A stretch of 14,595 nt of DNA from Chromera velia (taxonomy: Eukaryota; Sar; Chromeraceae): NCBI GenBank assembly GCA_018398765.1, contig JAHBMJ010000536.1:31065-45659 (forward strand). Direction: 5' to 3'. Made by a program: the position numbers and the translations under genes. Under the pieces are notes generated by a model. That model did no database searches. It was not told the DNA's origin and saw nothing but the letters and a program-made list of their open reading frames with translations. This document shows positions 1-8,198 of this stretch, piece after piece. Each line of letters starts with the position of its first letter. Within the stretch, counting starts at the first letter, position 1.

Positions 1-67
1 CAGACTTCGACTCATACATGCTCCCGCCGCGCCATCTTTTCGTGCCGACCTAAAGAAAATCAGGAAT
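1..67 (+). other. Probable end of 5' UTR exon of the CS-domain gene
   Basis: A good donor, GTGAGT, lies at 68-73, directly after CAGGAAT. The next credible acceptor, GTGTGCAG, ends at 864, immediately before the start codon of the CS-domain gene. This leaves 1-67 as a non-coding first exon. It contains an ATG at 18 that runs only 11 codons before TAA at 51, so it could act only as a short upstream ORF. The true transcription start may lie outside the window. This is inferred from splice signals only. Confidence 0.4.
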
Positions 68-336
68 GTGAGTCAACCTGCCTTCTTGAAATCTTTCTTT
101 TGAATACTCCAATAGACGCTTTTCGCTCTATTTCTGATAGGGTCTTCACGAATCTGAATCAATTCTGACCTGGATGCTTCCTTTTTTGCATCAGTCCTCT
201 TCCTTCTCCTCCTCCTCCTTCTCCTTCCTCTCTCCCCCCTTCCTTGTGCTGTCTGTCTGTCCGTCTCACTGTCTGTCTGTCCGTCTCACTGTCTGTCTGT
301 CTGTCTGCCTGCCTGCCTGCCTGTCTGTCTGTGTGT

Positions 337-369
<33 letters not shown>

Positions 370-653
370 TGTCTGTCTGTCTGTCCGTCTCACTGTCTGT
401 CTGTCCGTCTCACTGTCTGTCTGTCTGTCTGCCTGTCTGCCTGCCTGTCTGTCTGTCTGCCTGCCTGCCTGCCTGTCTGTCTGTCTGTCTGTCTGTCTGT
501 TCGTCTGTTTGTCTGATTGTCTGTTTGTCTGGTTGTCTGTCTGTCTGTCTGCCTGCCTGTCTGTCTGTCTGCCTGCCTGCCTGCCTGTCTGTCTGTCTTG
601 TCTGTCTGTCTGCCTGTCTGCCTGCCTGTCTGTCTGTCTGCCTGCCTGCCTGC

Positions 654-688
<35 letters not shown>

Positions 689-864
689 ATTGTCTGTTCG
701 TCTGGTTGTCTGTCTGTCTGTCTGTCTGCCTGCCTGTCTGTCTGCCTGCCTGCCTGCCTGTCTGTCTGTCTTGTCTGTCTGTCTGTCTGCCTGCCTGCCT
801 GCCGGTCTGTCTGTCTGTCTGTCTACCTGCCTGGCTGTCTGTCTGTCTGTCTGGCTGTGTGCAG
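68..864 (+). other. Putative 5' UTR intron (797 nt) containing a tetranucleotide array
   Basis: The intron is bounded by GTGAGT at 68 and GTGTGCAG ending at 864, with ATG following at once. About three quarters of it is a CTGT/CTGC array (249-857). The array has no stop codon on either strand, so long spurious ORFs run through it. One of them, opening at ATG 517, fuses in frame to the real coding exon. I treat the array as intronic because the splice sites are good and its Cys/Leu/Val translation is an artefact of the repeat. Confidence 0.5.
249..857. repeat. CTGT/CTGC tetranucleotide array with higher-order repeats
   Basis: The array is made of CTGT, CTGC, and rarer CCGT, CACT, TTGT and GATT variants. 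Variant positions recur. The CCGTCTCACT pair at 261 and 281 reappears at 385 and 405, an offset of 124. The CTGATTGTCTG marker near 512 reappears near 685, and the CTTG junction at 597-600 reappears at 770-773, both an offset of 173. Blocks of about 124 and 173 bp were therefore duplicated after single units had diverged. Confidence 0.9.
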
Positions 865-1851
865 ATGAACAAGCTTCCTCGGGACGAACCTGCTGGGGGC
901 TCGGGGGGTCAAGAGGAGAAGAAAAAGGGGGGCAAAGGAGCAGACACGTCTGCCTCTGCTGAGCTTTTGGAAGAGTTGAAAAGAGAAATTTCGGGAAATT
1001 CCCCCGGGGGGGAACTTGACGAGGCAGCGTTTGAGAAGGCGAAAGCGTCAATTGACACGATGATATCTGCCCTTTCGACTGGCCAGGCGAGTTTGGAGGA
1101 TTTGGTGAGTACTGTGGAATCTCTTCCAGGCGAGGGAGGAGAAGGAGAGGCCCCCACAGATTTGACTCCCGAACAATTGGGTCAGCTGAGACGGCATGAA
1201 TTGGATAAAATGTTGGCCGACCGGGACCCGACTTCAGAGGTCGGGCAGATGAGAGAAGAGTTGAAAAAATCGGGATTTAGCGACCGTGAGTTGGAGGCAA
1301 TGGGGGAGGTTGCAAAGAACTTACCTCAAAACATTTTGGAGAACCTGCCAAGCTTAGGTGACGATGCTAGTGATGAAGATCGAGCGAAGGCGGGTCTGAT
1401 GATCAAGCAGATGTTGATGGAGATGAATTTCAAGAAACCCGAATTGAAGACTGAGGTGCTCACTCAGATGGCAGATCAGTCTGGAAAGCGGCGTGTGTCT
1501 CGTTTCATGTGGAAAGAGTCCGAGCAATGGGTGGAGATTTTCCTTCCAGTAGAGAGGGGTGAGTAATTTAGGAGAGAGGATACTGAGGAAAAGGCCCAGA
1601 AAGCAAGAGAGTGACTGGTTGAGAGAGTTCTTGTCAGAACGGAAGAAGGTCTCTAGTTTCTTGTCTGGACTGACAAAGAAGACAGTAGTGAGAAACCCAA
1701 CAGCAGCACACTGCTGCTCAGTGCGCTATCGGGAAGGTACGAATATGTGTCCGAGAGGCAAGAGAATTCCCAGACTCATTCATGCGCACTCTCGTTCTTG
1801 ATTCTCTGCTTGGTGCTCCTTGCGCAATTATGTTTTGTCTCTCGGTGTGCG

Positions 1852-1890
<39 letters not shown>

Positions 1891-2678
1891 AAACGAAGTC
1901 GAAGGAAATCAATCTAGTGGCCACAGGAAGATCCTTGCGGGTGGCCGTGAATGGTGCGGACTTAATTCAGGGAGTGGTCAGTCAGTTTCGGTTACGGAGG
2001 GTGGCGGGCCTTGGGTGTTCGTGCGTGTCGTTTTGCTCTTAATTGCCCTTCCTTTCCGACACCCATGCACCATGGCCGTGTGTAAGGTGGAAGTGGTCTT
2101 TGCTCTTTGCCTTTCTGTCGGCCCTCGTGGGGATTTGGACATCGTCTGACCTTTGTTTTTGTTTGTAAATGTGTGTGTGCGTGCGTGCGTGTGTGTGTGT
2201 GTGTGTGTGCCCCTGTCAAGTCTGTTTTGGTGCATGTGCATGCGTGCAGATGGAGGGTCGAGTGAAAGGCGACGACGCCTACTGGGTGTTCAACGACGAC
2301 CCCCAGTTCTCGGGGGGTAACGGGCAGAGGGCTCTGCAGGTGGGTGGGTGGGTGGGCTCGTTGATTGAACGAACGGCAGGGGTTCGAGAGAGAACGATCG
2401 GATTGAGGTGACAAAAGATCGCTAGGTACTTGTTGAACTTTCGAACTGCCCCACTTGTGTACTTTCTTGTCTCAGTGTTTCTCTTCGTGCTTCTCGTTGC
2501 ACGTGCACGCTTCTGGCAAAGTTCAAGTATCTAGTTGGACTGATGTTCTTCAATCATAGACCCACTCGTTTGTTTCCCGTTCCCTCACTTTCCCGCTATG
2601 TATTTGCAGATTTTTCTCCCGAAGAAATACCCGGACGACAAAATTTGGAACAAGCTTTTTGAAGATCGCATTGTCTGA
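865..2678 (+). CDS. CS-domain (p23/NudC-like) protein, four coding exons, 312 aa
   Basis: Coding exons are 865-1558, 1891-1976, 2250-2339 and 2610-2678 (TGA 2676). Donors are GTGAGT, GTCAGT and GTGGGT; all acceptors end TGCAG. Intron phases are 1, 0, 0. The start is the ATG directly after the putative 5' intron acceptor. Residues 1-30 are Gly/Lys/Glu-rich. Residues 30-210 are charged and probably helical. From about residue 212 to the end there is a CS fold: it opens with RFMWKESEQWVEIFLPV, continues with SKEINLVATGRSLRVAVNG, then GDDAYWVFND, and ends IFLPKKYPDDKIWNKLFEDR. Order and spacing match the W-x-Q-x-x-x-E-V / K-x-I-x-V / W-x-L / W-x-x-L pattern of CS domains in NudC-type HSP90 co-chaperones. 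The domain call is from residue pattern. Assignment to a named NudC subfamily is not possible by eye, and a p23 or SGT1-like member is the alternative. An HSP90 co-chaperone role in the cytosol is inferred from the family. Confidence 0.8.
1845..1887 (+). repeat. (GT)n tract abutting the 3' splice site of coding intron 1
   Basis: A nearly pure GT run, interrupted by GC steps, leads directly into GCAG ending at 1890. The intron spans 1559-1890. The GT run occupies the place where a pyrimidine tract would be expected. Confidence 0.9.
2170..2210 (+). repeat. (GT)n/(GC) tract inside coding intron 2
   Basis: This GT run with GTGC interruptions lies 40 nt upstream of the acceptor at 2249 (GCATGCGTGCAG). 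The host intron spans 1977-2249. Confidence 0.9.
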
Positions 2679-2711
2679 GACTCTGAGTGCGTCCCTGCAT
2701 GTACATGGGTG

Positions 2712-2717
2712 AATAAA
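2712..2717 (+). terminator. AATAAA polyadenylation signal of the CS-domain gene
   Basis: AATAAA lies 34 nt after the TGA at 2676-2678, a normal distance for a compact 3' UTR. No other AATAAA occurs between the stop codon and the next low-complexity region. Confidence 0.6.
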
Positions 2718-2739
2718 GAAATCAAATCACTTCGCGTCA

Positions 2740-3660
2740 AGTAGCTGGCCTTTCATGACAACTGACAGTGAAGACTTCATTGCTGATTCGATCCTAGGAT
2801 TCGATGACTCACTGGCGGCAGGCTGCATAGAAAAGGATACGTTGCACTTCTAACGGGTGGCGGGTTCGAAGTTAGCTCTGGTTGGCTTTCTGATAGCCTT
2901 TCATACCGATGCCTTTAGCCCCGGCTCTAGCCCCGGCTTCACTTAAAACGTTGACTTAAATGACTTTAAGTTACTTTAAGCGACTCAGTCCAACTAAAAA
3001 CTTAACAGTATTTCAAAATTCAACATTTGTTAGATCATAAACTTTTAAATATTTTTTTGGATGACTCTGACACTAGCTCTGACATCATACTACAGCAATC
3101 ACTACAGCCACTGGCAGCCTTGACTGCAACTTCATTTTTAGTAATAACATTTTGTATTACAGATTCGAAAGATAAAAAAAAAATATAATTAAGAAAAGAG
3201 TTTTTCCGATCTTTTGTTTTTTATTATATAATGCAGCGCCTAGTTACGGCCCTAATGCAGCGCCTAGCATAGAAGGCTCACTCAAGTTCAAAAACAGTAT
3301 CGATCTAGGTATCGATCTTTCGAAGCTCAGACGTTATAAGGCAGCAACACTTATATTCTCAATAGAAAAAAACCTGCTACCTAGAAAAAAATGTTATATG
3401 ATACATTAATATATCATTTCAATTTGTTTAAAAAGTTGTTTCAGCTTCAGAATCCTAGTCAGAATCACGCGTTGACGTTCATAATCACACAAAACTATAC
3501 GCAAAACATCGCAAAATTGATAAACACCTGCTCGCATGCCTTTCCAGAGGTGGAGTACTTTGAAAAAAATAGTTGTCTTGAGCAATTTTGGTCGAAATTC
3601 TAGTCGAAATTAGTTCGTTAATTCAACTGGCACTGCCTGTGCTGACTTGCCGAACGCTCG
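2740..3660. other. Gene-free region with an AT-rich island and short direct repeats
   Basis: Base composition drops sharply to AT-rich from about 2.95 kb to 3.65 kb. A 12-bp tandem repeat (TAGCCCCGGCT at 2916 and 2928) and a 15-bp direct repeat (TAATGCAGCGCCTAG at 3229 and 3253, period 24) are visible. A 70-codon ORF at 3391-3603 is Asn/Phe/Ile-rich, as expected from AT-rich DNA, and has no recognisable motif. The character resembles the AT-rich DNA at the right end of the window, so a decayed insertion is possible, but no terminal repeats were found. Confidence 0.5.
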
Positions 3661-3738
3661 ACTCCTAATTATGGGCCGATGGAATGGCGTCTGATGATGA
3701 TGATGACCTGCTTGTATGCTAGCTTGTATGTGTGTGGA

Positions 3739-3782
<44 letters not shown>

Positions 3783-3791
3783 TGTGTGTGT
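3739..3791. repeat. Compound (TC)n(TG)n microsatellite
   Basis: A run of TC dinucleotides switches to TG dinucleotides at about 3765 and ends in TTGTTGTGG. It lies between genes. Confidence 0.9.
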
Positions 3792-3799
3792 TGTTGTGG

Positions 3800-4519
3800 A
3801 GGGGGAGGAACGGGAATGAATGAGTCGATCAGTCTATACAAAATTAGTGCTGCCCCCCCCCTTGATCCTCTCTCTCTCTTATTCCCCCCCTTCCCTGCTT
3901 CCCCGACACTCCCCTCCTCTCTCTAGTTCTCTCTCTCTTTGCGTCCCAGACACACAGATTTCATTCCATGGAAGCGACACAAGCATACAGACAGAAATTG
4001 TACAGAAGAGGCTTTTCCCTCCAAGCTCGGGCCCAGTCACTCAGCACGCATGAAGAGCCTCCGTGACAGAGTCCGTCATGTACAACGAAAGAAAGAAAAT
4101 CTATGACTTACTCTGCACCAGAAAGTCGTAGTAACCGGAGAGCCACAAAAGACGGAAGCAAAGGAGAGAGGGTTCAGAAAAAAAAAGGAGAAAACCTGCC
4201 TGTTTTTTTAGAGCACAGAAATGAAAGCATGCAGGGGATGAGGAAAAAAGACAGACTGCTTCTATTCAGGGTTACTTATTGGCGAAAGACACGGCAAAGA
4301 ATCTGAGCTAGGTTGACTCCTCCATTCAGAAAGGAGAAAGGGACGAAGCAAAAACAAAACCAAGGCTGTCCCTGCAAAGTCCTTTCGTGATTCGCCGCCA
4401 CAACCCCCATCGAGAAAGAGCACACAAAACTGGCAGAAGAAGGTAGAAGACGCATAAAGACGACGGGTGGAAGCAACAAAGAGATCAGATCGATCTCAGA
4501 TGGACAGCTAGACGCTTTC
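3800..4519. other. Intergenic stretch, no supported gene
   Basis: C runs, CT-rich patches (3850-3940) and mixed sequence fill this stretch. ORFs are short and low-complexity on both strands, with no credible start plus motif. Part of it could be the distal 3' UTR of the minus-strand gene, but no minus-strand AATAAA was seen here. A small inverted repeat (GAGATC/GATCTC) sits at 4481-4497. Confidence 0.4.
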
Positions 4520-4616
4520 TCTGTCTGCCTGCCTGTCTGTCTGCCTGCCTGTCTGTCTGTCTGTCGGTCGGTCTGTCTGTCTGTCTGTCTGTCGGTCGGT
4601 CTGTCTGTCTGTCTGT
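4520..4616. repeat. Second CTGT/CTGC/CGGT tetranucleotide array
   Basis: About 97 bp of CTGT, CTGC and CGGT units in the same orientation as the array at 249-857. It contains a local duplication: the TCGGTCGGTCTG motif occurs at 4564 and again at 4592. Confidence 0.9.
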
Positions 4617-4747
4617 ACATGCATCAAAGCTCCCCTCCTGCTTTGAACCAAGGCTGCAACCCTGGGCTCCAGTGCATCCATCCCACTGGCACGACCTACT
4701 CCGTGACTGTGGCAATGCAATTAAATCGTGCAACCCTCTCTGTATCT

Positions 4748-4794
4748 ATCCCTCTGTCCGATCACTCATCCTATAGTCAGTCAGACAGAGGGAT
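4748..4794. repeat. 11-bp perfect inverted repeat (possible hairpin)
   Basis: ATCCCTCTGTC at 4748-4758 is matched by its exact reverse complement at 4784-4794, with a 25-nt loop. There is no T-run after it and no gene it clearly belongs to. Confidence 0.6.
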
Positions 4795-4799
4795 CGAGA

Positions 4800-5368
4800 C
4801 CAGGGCTACTCTATCAGGATTCTCAGCCAAGGAAGGAGACAGACAGACACACAAAGAGCGAGGCGATGGAAAGAGACACTTCTCCAATACAAACAAATTG
4901 AAAGGAAAAAAAAAAAGAAACAACGACGGAAGAAAGAGACGCAGGATAGAGAGAGACGTCGAGGCTTCACAAACTTCTTGCCGAAGGGTCCGTAAAGAGA
5001 AAAAGAAAAAGAAAAAAAAAGCGAAGGGAAACGGGGGGCTCAAAATAGTTTCTCTCTCTCCCCCCCGCCCCCTCTCCCTCTCCCTTCCTCTCTCTCTCTC
5101 TCTCTGGCTAGAAGACCAAGCAGCCTGCGTTCCCTTTGCTTCGAAGAGATTCGCTGATTGCGCATGCAGGTTGGCTGCCGGGAAAAAAACGATTCTTCCC
5201 TGCAAAATCTGCCCAGTCTATCTGGTCCATCGATCAGACAGGCAACAAACACCCCAATGAGCCTACACGTACCACCACCTTTCTTCCCACATGAAAGAGA
5301 AGAGAAGAGAAGAGAAGAGAAGACAGAAAAGATGAGAGAGACCCCCAAGATCTCCTGTCCCTCTCTCA
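4800..5368. other. Polypurine/polypyrimidine intergenic DNA downstream of the minus-strand gene
   Basis: Purine-rich DNA (A and G runs near 4905-5035) is followed by a polypyrimidine block (about 5050-5105, ending in (TC)n) and a GAGAA-type pentanucleotide run (about 5296-5322). A 213-codon plus-strand ORF covering 4619-5260 is an assembly of Lys/Arg and Ser/Leu low-complexity stretches, so I do not call it. This region probably holds the 3' end of the minus-strand transcript. Confidence 0.4.
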
Positions 5369-7714
5369 CTAAGCCTCCCTGCTTCCATCGAACATGCTCT
5401 CATCCATCTGCTTTGCAGCAGCAGCAGCTGTGGGTTCTCCTGTGACACCCTCATTTTGCTGCGGATGGGCTTGATGAGTCAATCCCTCGGGGGAGGGGGA
5501 GGCGGGTCCGGATGTGGAGACTCCAGAGAGGGCCTGCGAGGGAGGAGGGGCGGGGGGGGAGGGGGCAGGGGCGGTCCCCCGGGCCGCCTCATGGGGTTGG
5601 GGTTTCTCCCAGAGGCATTCTGTGAGAGGATCAGCTGTCCCTCTCAGAGAGCCTTTGCATCCGCGCCCTCCGTCTGTGCCTGGCGGTGCGGGTGAGTCAG
5701 CTACCTGCCCCACGGCCGTCAGAGGGGTTTTCTGAGAACTCTCGAGGGGGGGGAGAGGGGCAGTTGGTGAATGAGATGAGGGCTCTAGCACCGCTGCTGC
5801 TGCTGAGGAAGAAGAGGAAGAAGAAGAAGAGGAAGAGAATGAAGAAGAGGAAGAGGAGGAGGAGGAAGAAGCAGAGGAAGAGGAGGAAGAGGAGGAAGAA
5901 ACAGAGGAAGAGGAGGAAGAGGAAGAGGAGGAAGAAGCAGAGGAAGAGGAGGAAGAGGAAGAGGAAGAAGGGCCTCCCATTTCTCTGCTGGCTCTACGCG
6001 TCCTCCCAGCCACTGAATCCTCCCCCCTCCCTCCCACAGATGCGAACAAAAAGTCTCCCTCTCCGTGTGCTTCGGCATCTGCCAAAAGCAGGCTCAGCTC
6101 TTCCCCGAAATCCTCCTCAAACTCACCAACACCAAAGTCTTCCTCCTCCTCCATTTCTGCTTCACCCCCCCCGAAAGCCCCCAACTCCCCATGAAGGAGA
6201 CGCGTTCTCATCAACCCCCTTTCACCCGTGCCGATCCCCCCCCAACCTTCCTCCTCGTCCTCCAATCCATCGCTGCCCTCCTCCTCCTCACTGTCATCGG
6301 CACAGTCAAAGTCGAAGTCAGAGTCGTCCCCGTCCTCATCCTCCTCTCCCTCTCCCTCCAAAAGATCCCGTTGAACCACCCATGCACTCCTAGATGCGGC
6401 GGCAGTGTCAACACCTGTCGGACCACTCGGACAGTTGGCAGTTCTGGAGCGGCCCCGGAAGGCGCGTCGCTCGGAGACGGAAGGGAAAGAGATGGAAGGA
6501 ACAACGGAGGAAGACAAAGAAATTCCACCTGCTGCTGCTGCAGCAGCAGCTGCCGCTGCGCGAGGGAAAGGGGTGGCGGTTCTTTCTTCTGCCAATTCTC
6601 CTCTACTGTTGTTGACCTTCCTGCTTTTTCGATTTCTCTCTTCCCCCCCCCTGTTGGTCTGCCCCTCCCTACCCCCAGAGGACACACGGGGGGAGCGACG
6701 GAGAAACGGGAAGGGAATCTGATCACTGACAGGCCCTGCTGCAAGTTGGCCTTTGTGGGGGGACTGTGTCGTGTGTTCTCTCGGGTCGCGTGTGTGAGAG
6801 TCCGACAAAGCATCACACTCGGGGCCCTCGGGGGGTATCTCCTCCTTCTTCACCCCCTCTCCCTCTCCCTCTTCGATTCCCTCCCCTCCACCCTCCTTGT
6901 CGTCTGCCTTCTTCCTTTTCACCCCTCTGAGGCCTACAGGCTGGAGGGAGGGAAGAACGGGGGACGGAGGATCCATTGGGAAGATTGTCTGAGCGTTGAG
7001 GAGGGGAACATTAGTAGGGGGGTTGGGGTGCATCTCTCCCCGAGCCCCCCTGTCTTGGTGTTCCATTCCCGCCTCTCCACTGTCCTCCATCTCTTCTGCG
7101 TCTACCCCGCCCTCCCCTCCCCCTTCCCTACAACCAACCCCGGAATGATGTCTTGTGAGAGAAGAGGAGGCTGGAGCTTCTGAGGGAGGCCGAGACGAGG
7201 AAAGAACCCCTACTCGACCTCCCTTTCCCCGAAGAGCCGGGAGGCCACTGTCACTCTGATGGGCGCTCAGTGGAGCAGTGAACGGAGCAGCAGAGGTCAG
7301 ACCGTAAGGCCTCCTCCGCCGCCCCCTCTCCACCGTCTCGAAACCCATCGGAGTCGCTCTGGCTGACTGGTCTCTCGTTCCCCCTTTGCGCGTGCGCCCT
7401 GTGGAGGGGATCAGTGCAGTCGCCCCTGCTGACCTCCCCCCACCTACGCCTGCCGAGGACCCGGAACGGTAGCTGTGGCTGTGAAGGTATCGGGATGTTG
7501 TTGCTGTGCTTGTGTACTCTGTCTCCTCACCCTCCGAAGACGACGCTTCTTCCTCCCACTCCGCCTCGTCCTCGTCTTCAGATGCCCCTCCCCCCCCCTG
7601 CACCCCCTCTGCCTCCGCTTCTTCCTCAGAGGCAGATTCTGCGTCTCCTTCGCCATCCCCAGGATCGAAATCAGAGTCCTCCTCTTCGCTTTGACCGTCA
7701 TTGTCGTCCTCATT
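5369..7714 (-). CDS. Acidic, Ser-rich disordered C-terminal exon, probable continuation of the F-box/LRR gene
   Basis: One minus-strand frame stays open for 782 codons down to TAG at 5371-5369. The best 5' edge is the acceptor TTGAAGCAG ending at 7715; the frame extends further to an ATG at 7801, but that stretch reads as intron. Numbered from that ATG, residues 31-95 are acidic (runs of E, D and S). Basic patches KRKK (295-298) and RKSRK (391-395) could be nuclear signals. Ten Ala lie at 415-424, further acidic blocks at about 482-570, a Ser tract at 612-666, then a Pro/Ser-rich tail. No folded domain is recognised. The Glu/Asp/Ser blocks would suit casein kinase 2 sites and a nuclear or chromatin role, but this is speculation. 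It could instead be a separate gene, and its far 3' end could be spliced. Confidence 0.5.
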   Translation of the reverse strand, partial: NEDDNDGQSEEEDSDFDPGDGEGDAESASEEEAEAEGVQGGGGASEDEDEAEWEEEASSSEGEETEYTSTATTSRYLHSHSYRSGSSAGVGGGRSAGATALIPSTGRTRKGGTRDQSARATPMGFETVERGRRRRPYGLTSAAPFTAPLSAHQSDSGLPALRGKGGRVGVLSSSRPPSEAPASSSLTRHHSGVGCREGGGEGGVDAEEMEDSGEAGMEHQDRGARGEMHPNPPTNVPLLNAQTIFPMDPPSPVLPSLQPVGLRGVKRKKADDKEGGGEGIEEGEGEGVKKEEIPPEGPECDALSDSHTRDPREHTTQSPHKGQLAAGPVSDQIPFPFLRRSPRVSSGGREGQTNRGGEERNRKSRKVNNSRGELAEERTATPFPRAAAAAAAAAAGGISLSSSVVPSISFPSVSERRAFRGRSRTANCPSGPTGVDTAAASRSAWVVQRDLLEGEGEEDEDGDDSDFDFDCADDSEEEEGSDGLEDEEEGWGGIGTGERGLMRTRLLHGELGAFGGGEAEMEEEEDFGVGEFEEDFGEELSLLLADAEAHGEGDFLFASVGGRGEDSVAGRTRRASREMGGPSSSSSSSSSSASSSSSSSSSSSVSSSSSSSSSASSSSSSSSSSFSSSSSSSSSSSAAAAVLEPSSHSPTAPLPPLESSQKTPLTAVGQVADSPAPPGTDGGRGCKGSLRGTADPLTECLWEKPQPHEAARGTAPAPSPPAPPPSQALSGVSTSGPASPSPEGLTHQAHPQQNEGVTGEPTAAAAAKQMDESMFDGSREA
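5804..5968 (-). repeat. (TCC/TCT)n tract encoding about 55 residues, nearly all Ser
   Basis: The plus strand here is almost pure purine (GAA, GAG and AGG steps). Read on the minus strand in the open frame it gives Ser runs broken by single Ala, Val and Phe residues. The same DNA is open in other frames as Leu/Pro-rich or Lys/Arg-rich peptides, which are shadows. Confidence 0.85.
6530..6559 (-). repeat. CTG/CAG palindromic block encoding ten Ala
   Basis: On the plus strand, CTG repeats run directly into CAG repeats around 6540/6541, so 6531-6550 is a perfect 20-bp palindrome. In the minus-strand frame the block encodes the poly-Ala run of the acidic protein. Confidence 0.85.
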
Positions 7715-8198
7715 CTGCTTCAACAACAAACCAAAGAGCGCAGGGGAGGAAGCACAGACAAAAATGCAAAATGAAGACGCACGCACAGAAACGGACGTCA
7801 TGGAAGATCACCCTCACGCGAAGCGAGAATATCGCCGTATGCCCGCATGACTTTGTCAACACACCCATGCAGTCTCTCTCACACACGCCAATCAACCTAC
7901 CAACATACGGACACACACGCCGCTTCTGTCTCTTTCACACGGTTGTCCCCCAGTCTTTCTGGTCTGCATCGGATAAAGCGGGATTGCAGACGCACGCAGA
8001 GCGATCACATCCACCCTCATGTCCCTCCATACATTTTGCAACTTCTACAAACGAACCATTTCAACCAGCATAAGCACGCCTCATTGAAGTCATTGAGAGC
8101 CTGTCGAAACAAACACATGCAGATTCTCTTTTTCTTCTCAACACAGATTCCATGCAGTAAGTCAACATGAGTCGACCGGTACTACCTCTCAGACCGAC
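7715..8198 (-). other. Putative GU-rich intron joining the LRR exon to the acidic exon
   Basis: A phase-0 donor GGG|GTCGGT begins at 8198 and a phase-0 acceptor TTGAAGCAG ends at 7715, so both reading frames join cleanly. The sense strand between them is rich in GTGTGT and GCGTGTG words and in stops, and lacks coding character. A stronger-looking donor, GAG|GTAGTA at 8185, is phase 1 and would not join in frame to this acceptor, so a small intermediate exon or another junction is possible. If unspliced, the LRR frame simply stops at 8063-8061. Confidence 0.4.

Noticed and set aside
174-872. Several long ORFs on both strands rich in Cys/Leu/Ser/Val or Asp/Arg/Gln/Thr
   Set aside because: They are translations of the CTGT array, which has no stops in any frame. 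Codon content follows the repeat and there is no independent coding signal.
2760-2890. tRNA or tRNA-derived SINE, suggested by GGGTTCGAAG near 2863
   Set aside because: The would-be T stem pairs poorly, and no acceptor stem, anticodon arm or good A box can be placed upstream.
4619-5260. 213-codon plus-strand ORF
   Set aside because: It is built from Lys/Arg runs out of purine tracts and Ser/Leu/Pro runs out of pyrimidine tracts, with no domain and no splice context.
5686-7183. Plus-strand ORFs of 235 and 372 codons opposite the acidic exon
   Set aside because: They are shadows of the minus-strand frame. Their Lys/Arg and Pro/Leu runs mirror the Ser and Glu codons, and the minus frame is far longer and continues the LRR gene.
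7414-8073. 219-codon plus-strand ORF over the putative minus-strand intron
   Set aside because: It is Pro/His/Thr-rich from CA-rich DNA, partly overlaps the minus-strand acidic exon, and has no motif or splice partners.
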